A stretch of DNA of 64,000 bases from the NCBI RefSeq assembly GCF_900168265.1, contig NZ_FVZF01000003.1, forward strand, positions 62,001-126,000. Reading direction: 5' to 3'. The stretch comes from Salegentibacter salarius (GTDB taxonomy: Bacteria; Bacteroidota; Bacteroidia; Flavobacteriales; Flavobacteriaceae). How positions within the stretch are numbered: the stretch's first letter is position 1; each line of letters opens with the position of its first letter. The translations under genes were made by a program, and so were the position numbers. Shown here in pieces: positions 37,410-46,252 of the stretch. Below the pieces are notes generated by a model that had not been told where the DNA came from, searched no databases, and worked only from the letters and a program-made list of their open reading frames with translations.

Positions 37410-37736
37410 TACTTGATGGTGTTAGTTTAAAAAATTCACAGGAGAGGCCCGGGGAATAATTACTCCTTTATTTTATTGATCAAAAAGATATATTGAAAAT
37501 TGAACCAAGTTGGGAAGATTAAAAGTATATTAAGCTGTTTTCTAGTGAAATACTTGTTTTTACGTATTTTTTGGCAAATTCAGTTTATCTGAAAATTTTA
37601 CCAGGATTATACTCAAATAACCGGTATTAGGTTCTCTGAAAAACTGGTTAAATTTTAATAAAAATTTTACTTCCTAATTGCTTGACACTCTGTTTTTAAA
37701 AATTACTTTTGCGCAAAATTTTTAAAAAGGGGAGTT
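37410..37736. other. AT-rich intergenic region before the MarC gene
   Basis: 327 bp between divergent genes. Only the MarC promoter (37682-37711) and a purine-rich GGGGAG just before ATG 37737 are recognisable. Confidence 0.6.
37682..37711 (+). promoter_or_regulatory. Textbook Bacteroidetes promoter for the MarC operon
   Basis: TTG (37682-37684), a 19-nt spacer, then TACTTTTG (37704-37711). This is the clearest complete promoter in the window. A GGGGAG stretch before the ATG is an unusual Shine-Dalgarno-like site. Confidence 0.8.
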
Positions 37737-38318
37737 ATGTGGGAATTACTTAACGCAAAACAGATTTTTACCGCCGGAATGATTCTCTTCGCGGTTATAG
37801 ATATAATTGGAAATATCCCAATTATTATAGACCTGCGTAAAAAGGTAGGGCATATTCAAAGTGAAAAGGCTTCGGTAGTCGCCGGGATTATTATGATCGT
37901 TTTTCTATTTGTAGGAAAAGAGATCTTAAATCTTATTGGGATAGATGTAAATTCGTTTGCCGTAGCCGGTGCATTTATTTTGTTTTTCCTGGCCTTAGAG
38001 ATGATTTTAGGAATTACACTTTATAAAGACGATGAACCCGAAACCGCTTCTATTGTTCCGCTGGCGTTCCCATTAATTGCCGGTGCGGGTACACTTACTA
38101 CGCTAGTATCGCTACAGGCAGAATATGAAGCGATAAATATTATTGTGGCTATCCTAATCAATATTATCTTTGTGTATATGGTATTAAAATCTTCTACTAA
38201 AATTGAGAGGGTTTTAGGAAGCCAGGGCATTAGCGTAATTAGAAAAGTGTTTGGTGTAATTTTACTTGCTATTGCCGTGAAATTATTTGCCACTAATATT
38301 CAGAGTTTATTTACATGA
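37737..38318 (+). CDS. MarC family membrane protein
   Basis: A 193-residue protein with six hydrophobic segments and MarC-family marks: FTAGMILFAVIDIIGNIPI, VNSFAVAGAFILFFLALEMI, PLAFPLIAGAGTLTTLVSL. MarC/UPF0056 proteins were once thought to give antibiotic resistance; their real role is unclear. It starts a compact operon; its stop overlaps the next start by 4 bp (ATGA). Confidence 0.9.
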   Translation: MWELLNAKQIFTAGMILFAVIDIIGNIPIIIDLRKKVGHIQSEKASVVAGIIMIVFLFVGKEILNLIGIDVNSFAVAGAFILFFLALEMILGITLYKDDEPETASIVPLAFPLIAGAGTLTTLVSLQAEYEAINIIVAILINIIFVYMVLKSSTKIERVLGSQGISVIRKVFGVILLAIAVKLFATNIQSLFT

Positions 38319-38512
38319 AGTTATTTATTTATACCGTAATTTTTCTAGCCTTAGTTATTATTGGCTACAGTACAACCGTTTTGAATTTTGATGCGCTTTT
38401 AAAAGGCGATAGCGGTACTGCTGTGCTTGTAATAGTAGGTGGTCTTTGTCTTATAATACTTATGGGGATTTTATTAACCTCCAGAAGTATAGCCGAAAAG
38501 CATAATTCTTAA
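38315..38512 (+). CDS. Small two-helix membrane protein
   Basis: 65 residues with two hydrophobic helices (about 4-23 and 35-54) and a short charged C-terminus (SIAEKHNS). ATGA overlap with the MarC gene and a 1-bp gap to the flavoprotein gene show that it is translated as part of the operon. No family recognised. Confidence 0.75.
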   Translation: MKLFIYTVIFLALVIIGYSTTVLNFDALLKGDSGTAVLVIVGGLCLIILMGILLTSRSIAEKHNS

Positions 38513-38513
38513 A

Positions 38514-39119
38514 ATGAAATTTAACGTTCTTATTATAGGAGGTGGCGCTGCCGGAATGTCTTGCGCGCTTATTCTGGGCTCTGCAATCCAGAAAAATGTA
38601 GTTTCTAATAAGAATGTAGGGATTATTATGCATCAGAAAGCTTCCCATCTAAACTCGGCGCTTCTTAATAATGCATTGGGGGTGGTGCCGGGAACTTCGG
38701 GAAAACAAATCCTGGAAGAAGGTGTGTTGCATTTAGAAGAGCAATATCCCGAGATCGAACAAATAGATAAAGAAAAAGTTAAGGAGATCATTCAGTTAGA
38801 CGAAGGTTTCAGGGTAGTTACCAATAAAAATAGCTATGAAACTGAAATTGTAGTAATAGCCACCGGTTATAACAGTCCTTTTAGAATAGAAGGATTAGAA
38901 AATGAAGTGATTCCGCATAAAAAAGCGAAAGTTTCTAAAGAGCGTATTCAGCTGAAAAACAAAGATCATTTGGTGAAACCAGGCATTTATGTTGCAGGTA
39001 GTCTTGCCGGTTGGCGAAGTCAATTCGCTATTGCCTGCGGAAGTGGGGCTAGTGTGGCCACAGATATCCTGAGTTTATGGACCGGGGAACATACCAAAGT
39101 ACACGATAAAGTGCTATAA
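38514..39119 (+). CDS. Short FAD-dependent oxidoreductase
   Basis: A 201-residue protein with one dinucleotide motif (IIGGGAAGMSCAL), the ATG motif VVIATGYNSPF, and the FAD closing motif GIYVAGSLAGWRSQFAIACGSG. It resembles the FAD half of thioredoxin reductase but lacks the inserted NADPH domain and the CxxC pair, so it is about two thirds of the normal length. An outside reductant or a binding role is likely. Its last 6 bp overlap the converging gene at 39114. Confidence 0.82.
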   Translation: MKFNVLIIGGGAAGMSCALILGSAIQKNVVSNKNVGIIMHQKASHLNSALLNNALGVVPGTSGKQILEEGVLHLEEQYPEIEQIDKEKVKEIIQLDEGFRVVTNKNSYETEIVVIATGYNSPFRIEGLENEVIPHKKAKVSKERIQLKNKDHLVKPGIYVAGSLAGWRSQFAIACGSGASVATDILSLWTGEHTKVHDKVL

Positions 39120-39416
39120 CATATAGTAACCCGTTACCATTAAGGGGACAGAAAAGATCATTAAAATTAGGCAGGTGCGGTGTAATCTTCTGTAAAGAAG
39201 GGCTAGTTTTAATTTATTTCGAAAGTCTTTATCTTCTGTAATTTTAATCTGACTTTTAATACAACTCACTGAAACATTAGAGGAAGTAACCAGGATTTCT
39301 TTCTGTAAGAAAAGTAGTGCGCTATTATCCAATAATCTAAAGCTCACCGCTACAATGAAGAAAAATAGCGGGGAAACAGTAAGAAATATTATAAGATTTT
39401 CATGAAACGCACTCAC
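39114..39416 (-). CDS. Small membrane protein downstream of the processing protease
   Basis: 100 residues, with hydrophobic helices near both ends (residues 8-28 and 80-98) and a charged middle (KITEDKDFRNKLKLALLYRRL). No family recognised. It begins 10 bp after the protease gene, so it is probably the third gene of the dCMP deaminase-protease operon. Its 3' end overlaps the flavoprotein gene by 6 bp. Confidence 0.65.
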   Translation of the reverse strand: MSAFHENLIIFLTVSPLFFFIVAVSFRLLDNSALLFLQKEILVTSSNVSVSCIKSQIKITEDKDFRNKLKLALLYRRLHRTCLILMIFSVPLMVTGYYML

Positions 39417-39425
39417 GAATGCAAT

Positions 39426-41015
39426 TTATTCATTTTTTTTCGATAATTCAAGCACTTTTTCAATAGCGGGATCATTTTCATTGATCAATTTCTCAAAAGC
39501 GGTAGTGCCGTATAGCTGCTGGGCGATCACAGCCTTTAAAAATTGTTTTAAAAGTGTTTTTTGACTATTTACATTCAGCCTGATATTGGCACTCGCTACA
39601 AAACGAACAAAATCGCGCACCATTTCATCTGAAATAACCACTTCACTCTCAAAATTCTCGCGCTTAACATTGTTGTAAAAACTACGATTTTCTTCCAGTA
39701 CATTAAAGATAAACCGACTCATATAACCGCCGTGTAATAGGAGTTTAATGTTGTTTCTTTCATTATCGCTATCAAGTGGAATAAAGATATCGGGAATAAT
39801 CCCGCCGCCGCCGTAAACTACTTTCCCTTCGGGAGTTTCGTATCTAAGAGAATCATCTACATTTATACTGTCGGCACTGTTGAGTTCACCATTCTTGTAA
39901 CGGCGCATGTAATCTTTAAAATAGCTTTCGTTTCCGTTATCGTAAGGCTTTTGGATAGAACGGCCTGTAGGGGTGTAATAGCGGGCAATTGTTAACCTAA
40001 CTGCACTACCATCGCCTAATTCCATTTCGCGTTGCACAAGGCCTTTACCGTAAGACCTGCGACCTACAATAGTACCGCGATCGTTGTCCTGTAATGCGCC
40101 CGCTACAACTTCACTGGCCGAAGCTGAATTCTCGTTAATGAGCACATAGAGATCACCATTTTCCAAAAGTCCTTTTCGTCTTGAAAATGTTTCTTCTACA
40201 GCGCCACTTTTATTTTTGGTGTATAGAATCAGTTTTTCGTCCTCGAGGAATTCATCTACAATTTTAATAGCTTCAGAAAGGTAACCGCCGGGATTGTCCC
40301 TAAGGTCTAAAGCGATTTGATTAGCGCCTTTGGCCTTGAGATCTTTCAATGCTTTTTCAAATTCTTTATAGGTAGTTTCAGAAAATCTGTTCACCTTAAT
40401 ATAGCCGACATCTGGCGATAACATATATGCGGCATCCACACTTTTTAGAGGAACTCTACCTCTTCTTACCTTAAAAGTTAGCAGGTCTTTAATGCCCTTT
40501 CTTTTTACCTTAAGTGTTACCCGCGAATCTTCTTCTCCTTTAAGATGTTTGGTTAAAGAATCATTACTAATATTATTGTTGAAAAGTGGTGTGCCATCGG
40601 CATACAGAATCCGGTCGCCGCCACGAATTCCTATTTCTTCGCTTGGGCCGCCTTCCAGGGCCTGAATCACCACAACAGTATCGTTTACATTATAAAAGCT
40701 AACTCCAATTCCTACAAAATCACCCTGCATATTCTCCACTACGCCTGCATATTCTTCTTTAGGAATGTATACCGAATGCGGATCGAGATTTTCAAGGATT
40801 CTATTTACCGTAAGATCTACTATACTATCGGTATTCACATCGTCTACATACTCATAATCTATGTAGTCTATAAGTCGGTTGAGTTTTTGTTTTTTCGGAT
40901 TTGAAGAAAATAGGGTGTCAGAAGAGGAAAAATCCAATTTTCCGCCCAGCAATACGCCGGTAGCGCAAGCTGTTGCGAGAAGAATAGGAATTAATATTTT
41001 TTGCCTGGTATTCAA
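39426..41015 (-). CDS. C-terminal processing peptidase (S41)
   Basis: 529 residues: a membrane anchor or signal (about 8-27), a PDZ domain (GIGVSFYNVNDTVVVIQALEGG, GIRGGDRILYADG), then the S41 protease domain with the Ser nucleophile in NENSASASEV and the Lys base in GRRSYGKGLVQ. It trims periplasmic or outer-membrane proteins at their C-terminus. It overlaps the dCMP deaminase gene by 4 bp (ATGA). Confidence 0.93.
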   Translation of the reverse strand: MNTRQKILIPILLATACATGVLLGGKLDFSSSDTLFSSNPKKQKLNRLIDYIDYEYVDDVNTDSIVDLTVNRILENLDPHSVYIPKEEYAGVVENMQGDFVGIGVSFYNVNDTVVVIQALEGGPSEEIGIRGGDRILYADGTPLFNNNISNDSLTKHLKGEEDSRVTLKVKRKGIKDLLTFKVRRGRVPLKSVDAAYMLSPDVGYIKVNRFSETTYKEFEKALKDLKAKGANQIALDLRDNPGGYLSEAIKIVDEFLEDEKLILYTKNKSGAVEETFSRRKGLLENGDLYVLINENSASASEVVAGALQDNDRGTIVGRRSYGKGLVQREMELGDGSAVRLTIARYYTPTGRSIQKPYDNGNESYFKDYMRRYKNGELNSADSINVDDSLRYETPEGKVVYGGGGIIPDIFIPLDSDNERNNIKLLLHGGYMSRFIFNVLEENRSFYNNVKRENFESEVVISDEMVRDFVRFVASANIRLNVNSQKTLLKQFLKAVIAQQLYGTTAFEKLINENDPAIEKVLELSKKNE

Positions 41016-41443
41016 TCTTCTAAATCCTTTATCATTTCAAGTTCTACTCCGGCCTTTTCAAGAAATTCGAGTCCCGAATTATCTTTGTAATCTATATGAT
41101 AAACCAGCCTGGTGATTCCTGCCTGGTGAATTAATTTACTGCATTCCTTGCAGGGGGACATCGTGATATATAGCGTGGCGCCATTGCAGGATTGGGTAGA
41201 GCCTGCAACTTTTAAAATAGCATTGGCTTCAGCGTGTAGCACATACCATTTAGTGTAGCCTTCGTCATCTTCACAATAATTTTCAAAACCAGTAGGGGTG
41301 CCGTTAAAACCATCAGAAATTATCATTCTATCTTTCACAATAACTGCGCCAACCTGCTTTCTTTTACATTGTGATAATTTACTCCATTCTCGAGCAATTC
41401 TCAAATAAGCTTTATCGTATTTTAATTGTTTTTTCTTATCCAT
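41012..41443 (-). CDS. dCMP deaminase family protein
   Basis: A 143-residue zinc deaminase: HAEANAI (zinc His, catalytic Glu) and MSPCKECSKLI (zinc Cys pair), with the long insert FNGTPTGFENYCEDDEGYTKW between strands typical of dCMP deaminase/ComEB. It makes dUMP from dCMP. Repeat copy C lies 37 bp upstream. It heads the protease operon. Confidence 0.9.
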   Translation of the reverse strand: MDKKKQLKYDKAYLRIAREWSKLSQCKRKQVGAVIVKDRMIISDGFNGTPTGFENYCEDDEGYTKWYVLHAEANAILKVAGSTQSCNGATLYITMSPCKECSKLIHQAGITRLVYHIDYKDNSGLEFLEKAGVELEMIKDLED

Positions 41444-41477
41444 GAGCGCTATTTTCCGGCTTTGCAGATGTGATTTT

Positions 41478-41579
41478 TTACTCGATAATCGAGATTAAAT
41501 ACTCCGTCCCGAAGCATCGGGATGCCTCGAAATCAAATTATATTTTCCAATAACAATGCTTCGTGAGCTTGCTCCGAAG
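41478..41579 (-). repeat. Dispersed palindromic repeat, copy C (extended)
   Basis: The longest copy. On the minus strand a distal module (GGAGCAAGCTCACGAAGCAT) comes first, then a second palindrome TCCCGAAGCATCGGGA (41507-41522), then the core CTCGATTATCGAG (plus 41481-41493) and TAAAA, 37 bp before the deaminase gene. Confidence 0.8.
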
Positions 41580-41600
41580 TTTTTAAATTAATTCCCTAAT

Positions 41601-42191
41601 TTAAAAAATAGCCTGAAAATTTTCCTGAAGAATTGGTAAAATAATACCAATAACTATTGCTGAACTTACTAATATCCAGTCTCTTTTAGAAACCGAAAAG
41701 ATATTTTGAGCAATAAAACCAAGAATAATTACAGCAATTACTACAATAACCTGTGCAGTTTCTATTCCTAAAGCAAATTCCAGAAGTGGTAAAAATTTAC
41801 TTTCGGTATTTGCTGCAACCATCTTAAAATAGGTAGAAAACCCAAGACCGTGTATTAAACCGAAAAATACCGTAGTAAAATACAGGGGATTGTGGTTTTT
41901 GTTACGTTCTTTTTTGCTGGCGGTTACTATATTGTACAAAGCTGTAAGAATTATTGTAATAGGAATGAGCAATTCCACCCAGGCCGAATCTACTTTAACA
42001 ATTCCGTAAACAGAAAGGAATAAGGCCAGGGTATGGCCAATGGTAAATAAAGTCACCAACCAAAGAATTCGTTTCCAGCTGCTAAAAGTGTAGGCTGTAA
42101 CCAGAACGATTAGAAACAAAATATGGTCATAAGCCTGCCAGTCCAGAACGTGTTCGAGACCTAATCTAAAGTACAGCCAGAATTGAGACAT
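41601..42191 (-). CDS. HupE/UreJ family membrane protein
   Basis: 196 residues from ATG 42191; an upstream ATG at 42224 adds 11 residues that look like leader. About six hydrophobic segments; HVLDWQAYDHILFLIVLV and FFGLIHGLGFSTYFK are the family's His-containing motifs. Members are proposed nickel or cobalt permeases, but no hydrogenase or urease gene is here, so the substrate is open. It stands alone. Confidence 0.85.
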   Translation of the reverse strand: MSQFWLYFRLGLEHVLDWQAYDHILFLIVLVTAYTFSSWKRILWLVTLFTIGHTLALFLSVYGIVKVDSAWVELLIPITIILTALYNIVTASKKERNKNHNPLYFTTVFFGLIHGLGFSTYFKMVAANTESKFLPLLEFALGIETAQVIVVIAVIILGFIAQNIFSVSKRDWILVSSAIVIGIILPILQENFQAIF

Positions 42192-42588
42192 ATAAAAAAT
42201 TATTAGAAAAACCCGAAAGTACAACTTATTCAGAAAATTGCAAAGGCTTTTGGAGGGCTCAGTTTTGCCCTGCTAAAGAGGTTTTTTTTAAGGAAATTTC
42301 ATGATTAAATTAAGGACTCTCCGGGTAATGTTAATGCTGAACTATGAATATGAGTTGATACATTTTGGTTATAGTAATCACCCACAAAAACCCGATTTTC
42401 TTTATGTAACGTCTAACTTTTTTAGTGAAAAATCAAACATTAACGTTGGTTTAAACGATGTTGAACGTGATTTTGGTTAGTTTTGCTTGTTAAGTGAATT
42501 TTGAATGCCCCTCTGCCGGACAGATTTTGTTTTTAATAAAATTAAATCACCCAGAATTGGAGTCGGTTTATTGATAAAAGAAAAAATT
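42192..42588. other. Intergenic region before the PAS gene
   Basis: 397 bp between divergent genes. A -7 box TAGTTTTG (42478-42485) lies before the PAS gene. A reading frame continues upstream to 42505 without conserved features. Nothing else recognised. Confidence 0.5.
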
Positions 42589-43155
42589 ATGAAGAAGAAT
42601 TTAATGAACATGCAGTCTCTGGATATTTATCTTTCCTCTCTAAGTATGGAAGAGTACAGAGAAATTGAAGATGATATAAGGGTTTCTGAAATCAAACTGA
42701 TGCCTCTTCGTAGCTGGGATATTTATAACGATTATTATGCAAGGCAATTAGCGATTTTAAGGCAGCAGAATACTATTAATTCCTTTAAGGAGTTGGCGAA
42801 GAAGTTTGAATGGGAAAACGATCTTGATGCTGTGTTTAAAGATAAAACTTTTGATGCTTTAGTGCTTACTAATAAAGAAGCGAAAATAGAATGGGTGAGT
42901 GAAGGTTTCAGCGAAATGACTGGATACAGTAGTAGGTTCGCTGTCAATAAAACTCCACATTTTTTACAGGGAAAAGAAACCGATAAAGTAGCTTTAGAGC
43001 GAATAAGGCAGAAACTCTCACGGGAAGAACCTTTTACAGAAGTTTTGATTAACTACAAAAAAGACCAAACCGCTTATAAATGTGAGATTAGTGTGATTCC
43101 ATTAATCAATGATAATACCACTCACTATTTAGCGCTGGAGCGACAGGCTGGTTGA
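42589..43155 (+). CDS. PAS (LOV-like) domain protein without output domain
   Basis: 188 residues from ATG 42589 (an in-frame ATG at 42505 is less likely). A helical N-terminus (about 1-80) precedes a PAS domain: TFDALVLTNKEAKIEWVSEGF, MTGYSSRF, PHFLQGKETD, LINYKKDQTAYKCEI. This is the LOV-like pattern, but the position of the photoactive Cys (NCRFLQ in LOV) is Pro (KTPHFLQ), so no flavin adduct can form. No kinase, HTH or cyclase domain follows; it probably signals by protein contact. Confidence 0.82.
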   Translation: MKKNLMNMQSLDIYLSSLSMEEYREIEDDIRVSEIKLMPLRSWDIYNDYYARQLAILRQQNTINSFKELAKKFEWENDLDAVFKDKTFDALVLTNKEAKIEWVSEGFSEMTGYSSRFAVNKTPHFLQGKETDKVALERIRQKLSREEPFTEVLINYKKDQTAYKCEISVIPLINDNTTHYLALERQAG

Positions 43156-43579
43156 AATAATTCTAAACCAAATCAAAGATAGATGATGGCGCTTTAAATC
43201 AAATTTTCAGGTAATTGATGTAGAATAAAATAAAATTTATTTACGCCTGTAGTGATCTTAGATTTCTTTAGGATGTATCTGGAGGTCTCGTCAGACGAGA
43301 TTACCTTAGGATGCCAAGAATTAAAGTACATTTTGAAAATTATAATATCTCACTATCTCTTTATGTGTGAGTTTGATCAGTCAATTATTTTTTACCCGAT
43401 AAAAAAATAGTCTTTCTTACCTGGTAAAAAGAACAAGTTTTTCTCACAGTAAAAAAGAAAAAATAAAAGGTAGGAATTAAACAAATTGGATGTATAAAAA
43501 GAATATCTCCATATCTGTTCGCTCACTTATTAAGTAGCTTTTTATACTTTAGTTGGTTTAAACTTTAAATGAACTACAA
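43156..43579. other. Intergenic region with a small dyad element
   Basis: 424 bp. It holds TCTCGTCAGACGAGA (43286-43300), a 7-bp inverted repeat, flanked by two direct TTAGGATG (43268-43275 and 43306-43313). TACTTTAG near 43546 is a near-consensus -7 box for the next gene. No coding frame seen. Confidence 0.55.
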
Positions 43580-44020
43580 ATGAGAAGATTATTACTACTT
43601 ATACCATTAATTGTATTTGCCTGCGGAACAAAACCTACTACAATTGAACCGATAGAAAAATCATTCGAAGCGCCAGGCTCAAAAAATGAATTATATGTAA
43701 GGGCAAATTCTTGGTTTTCGGAAGCGTTTAATAGTCCGCGTATGGTAATAGATTTTAGAGATAAAGAAGAAGGGATTATAACGGGTAAATACCAAATGGC
43801 ACCTAAATGGGCTTATAATGGATTTGCTATTTATCAAAATGGCGGATATAACGCCAATATTCAAATTCAATTAAAAGACAGTGCAACAAAAATAACCGTA
43901 AAACCTGAGCAGTTTGTTGCAACCGGGAAATTCAATAAAAAAAAGGCCATTCTAAATATTAGAAAATTAATAAACTCTTATATTGATTATATGAGTGAGG
44001 AACAATTAACCGCATTTTAG
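43580..44020 (+). CDS. DUF4468-like lipoprotein
   Basis: A 146-residue protein with a lipoprotein signal (LLLLIPLIVFACG, Cys 15). The mature part has the TBP-like-fold pattern of DUF4468: ELYVRANSWFSEAFNSPRMVI and FRDKEEGIITGKYQM. These lipoproteins are common in Bacteroidetes, without known function. It stands alone. Confidence 0.78.
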   Translation: MRRLLLLIPLIVFACGTKPTTIEPIEKSFEAPGSKNELYVRANSWFSEAFNSPRMVIDFRDKEEGIITGKYQMAPKWAYNGFAIYQNGGYNANIQIQLKDSATKITVKPEQFVATGKFNKKKAILNIRKLINSYIDYMSEEQLTAF

Positions 44021-44111
44021 TCAAAGAAAAACAACTTTTAATTGTTATTTAAACGGATAAAAAAAGAGATACTTTCATTATTCTTTGTCAAATATTTGTA
44101 AGCAGGGCATA

Positions 44112-44153
44112 AAAAAACCCGTAACACATTGATAAGTAGTGTTTACAGGTTTT
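44112..44153 (-). terminator. Terminator after tRNA-Leu
   Basis: On the minus strand AACCTGTAAACAC pairs with GTGTTACGGGTT (one bulge), followed by seven T. It lies just beyond the tRNA 3' end. Confidence 0.8.
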
Positions 44154-44157
44154 TAAG

Positions 44158-44239
44158 TACTCGAGGCGGGAATCGAACCCGCACAACCGAAGTTACTGGA
44201 TTTTGAATCCAGCGCGTCTACCAGTTCCGCCACTCGAGC
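44158..44239 (-). tRNA. tRNA-Leu (anticodon CAA)
   Basis: 82 nt. Acceptor GCTCGAG pairs with CTCGAGT. The anticodon arm GGATT-CAA-AATCC gives anticodon CAA. The variable arm is long (TAACTTCGGTTG region), as in class II tRNAs. The T-arm is GCGGG-TTCGAAT-CCCGC and the discriminator A. CCA is not encoded. It reads the Leu UUG codon. Confidence 0.94.
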
Positions 44240-44406
44240 AAGTGGACGGCAAAATTATAAAAATTTACATTCTCCACACGGTTTTTTCTACTTTTTTTCC
44301 AAAGGGCTAAAGTGAAGGCTGGAATGAATTTTTTTGAACTTTTTAACTGCGTCTGTAAGCTTATTGTGCGTAATAAAAAAGCCGATTTCTCAACTTTGGG
44401 AAAATT

Positions 44407-44940
44407 TTACTTTAACTCGATCTTGTCAATTATAAGTCGGAAATCTTCAGCTCTTTTATTTCCAATTAAAAACCGCACTTCCTGAATCTCATCTGCCGAA
44501 AAGTTAGGGATATCCAGTTTTCGGCCCCTGAAGGTTGGCGTCATTTCATTTATTGGGATCTCTATAGTTTGCCAGTCTCCGGTAGTTTTAAAAGTATATA
44601 TATAGGAAGCTCTATCTTTTAGATTAGATTTTATCCTGAACTGATATTCTTTTCCGTCTCCTTTTATTTTAATAGATGCTTTAGTGTAGGCCTTGATATT
44701 TTTAGAAGGAAAATGATATTGCAATGAAGCAAACCCACCATTGTTTTCCAGGGAAACAGTGCCTTTAAAAACAGCATTGCCTTCAGCACTGCGCTCCAGT
44801 TGGCTGGAAGAATTTCCTCCCATCACCACATCGTTTTCTACTTCCCAGCCCGACCAGTCATTTGTAGCACTAAAGTCGAAAATGAGTAAACTGCTCATAA
44901 TAAAAGGTATTAAGATTAAAGCATATTGCTGTTGAACCAT
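44407..44940 (-). CDS. CIA30 family secreted protein
   Basis: 177 residues from ATG 44940, chosen because the hydrophobic signal (YALILIPFIMSSLLIF) starts there; a longer frame reaches 44979. WSGWEVENDVVMGGNSSSQ and ENNGGFASLQYHF are the galactose-binding-like core of the CIA30 (complex I intermediate-associated protein 30) family. In bacteria its role is unknown. No complex I genes are near. Confidence 0.83.
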   Translation of the reverse strand: MVQQQYALILIPFIMSSLLIFDFSATNDWSGWEVENDVVMGGNSSSQLERSAEGNAVFKGTVSLENNGGFASLQYHFPSKNIKAYTKASIKIKGDGKEYQFRIKSNLKDRASYIYTFKTTGDWQTIEIPINEMTPTFRGRKLDIPNFSADEIQEVRFLIGNKRAEDFRLIIDKIELK

Positions 44941-45134
44941 TTTTCTTTTAAAGTTAGTATTTTTCTGAAAATAAACCATATACGGGTTTCTTGCTGGGAA
45001 TTGCCGGGTATTTCAACTTTAAATTACTCGGATATTTGCTTTAGTTTTTCCCGCTTTAATAGGCTAATGCTAAAATCCTATTTTTTAACACGAAGTAGCT
45101 TCTTTCAAAGCCTGTTCAGAAAGAAATAAATTTA

Positions 45135-45142
45135 TAAATTTG
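45135..45142 (+). promoter_or_regulatory. -7 box of prs
   Basis: TAAATTTG, exact TAnnTTTG, 47 bp before the ATG. A TTC sits 17 nt upstream in place of TTG. Confidence 0.5.
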
Positions 45143-45188
45143 GGGCCACACAACATAATCCCAACAAACACTCAAACACAACACAAAA

Positions 45189-46130
45189 ATGTCAGAAGCA
45201 ACTACCGAAGCAAAAATTTTTTCCTGTACACAGAGTAAAGCTTTAGCTACAGAAATAGCGGCTGCTTACGGCACCAAATTAGGAAACGTAATCACCTCTA
45301 CTTATAGTGATGGGGAGTTTCAGCCTTCTTTTGAAGAATCGGTTCGCGGATCTCGAGTTTTTATTATAGGATCAACCCATCCGGGATCAGATCATTTAAT
45401 GGAAATGCTATTAATGCTGGATGCTGCAAAAAGAGCATCAGCCAGGCATATTACTGCCGTGCTACCGTATTTCGGATGGGCACGCCAGGATAGAAAGGAT
45501 AAACCCAGGGTGCCAATCGCGGCTAAAATGATTGCAAGTATTCTTGAAACTGCCGGCGCAACCAGGATTATTACTATGGATTTGCACGCCGATCAAATTC
45601 AGGGGTTCTTTGAAAAACCTGTAGATCACTTGTTTGCGTCTACAATATTTCTTCCGCATTTAAGAAAATTAGGACTGGATAACTTAACCATAGCATCGCC
45701 TGATATGGGTGGTTCTAAACGGGCTTATGCTTATTCTAAGGCCCTGGAAAGCGATGTGGTTATCTGTTATAAACAAAGGGCCAAAGCCAATACGATTTCA
45801 CATATGGAACTAATTGGTAATGTAGAAGGAAAAAATGTGGTATTGGTAGATGATATGGTAGATACTGCCGGAACACTTACTAAAGCTGCTGATGTGATGA
45901 TGGAGCGTGGTGCCAAAAGTGTACGTGCTATTTGTACACACCCGGTACTTTCTGGAGAGGCTTACGAGCGAATTGAAAATTCTAAACTTCAGGAATTAAT
46001 TGTTACCGATTCTATTCCTTTAAAACAAGATAGTCCTAAAATTAAAGTGGTAAGCTGTGCCGATCTTTTTGCCGATGTAATGAGCAGGGTACACAAAAAT
46101 AAATCCATCAGTTCTAAATTTATCATGTAA
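45189..46130 (+). CDS. prs: Ribose-phosphate pyrophosphokinase
   Basis: A 313-residue enzyme making PRPP from ribose-5-phosphate and ATP. Motifs are the Mg/ATP loop PYFGWARQDRK, the catalytic flexible-loop area SPDMGGSKRAYAYSKAL with KQRAKAN, and the PRPP-binding VVLVDDMVDTAGTL. The length is standard. It is followed by rplY after 122 bp, an order common in flavobacteria; rplY has its own -7 box. Confidence 0.96.
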   Translation: MSEATTEAKIFSCTQSKALATEIAAAYGTKLGNVITSTYSDGEFQPSFEESVRGSRVFIIGSTHPGSDHLMEMLLMLDAAKRASARHITAVLPYFGWARQDRKDKPRVPIAAKMIASILETAGATRIITMDLHADQIQGFFEKPVDHLFASTIFLPHLRKLGLDNLTIASPDMGGSKRAYAYSKALESDVVICYKQRAKANTISHMELIGNVEGKNVVLVDDMVDTAGTLTKAADVMMERGAKSVRAICTHPVLSGEAYERIENSKLQELIVTDSIPLKQDSPKIKVVSCADLFADVMSRVHKNKSISSKFIM

Positions 46131-46224
46131 GTCTTCTTGCAATCAGTTTCTTAAGGAGTTTCATTAATAAGAAGCTTGCTTTAAAGAATTTTGATTCAGG
46201 GTTTTATAGAAAGGAAAAAAGCGC

Positions 46225-46232
46225 TACTTTTG
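46225..46232 (+). promoter_or_regulatory. -7 box of rplY
   Basis: TACTTTTG, exact TAnnTTTG, 20 bp before the ATG at 46253. Confidence 0.5.
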
Positions 46233-46252
46233 CAGCCTAAAATTTTTCAACA

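Noticed and set aside
38514-39119. Thioredoxin reductase
   Set aside because: No CxxC pair and no NADPH domain; only the FAD half is present.
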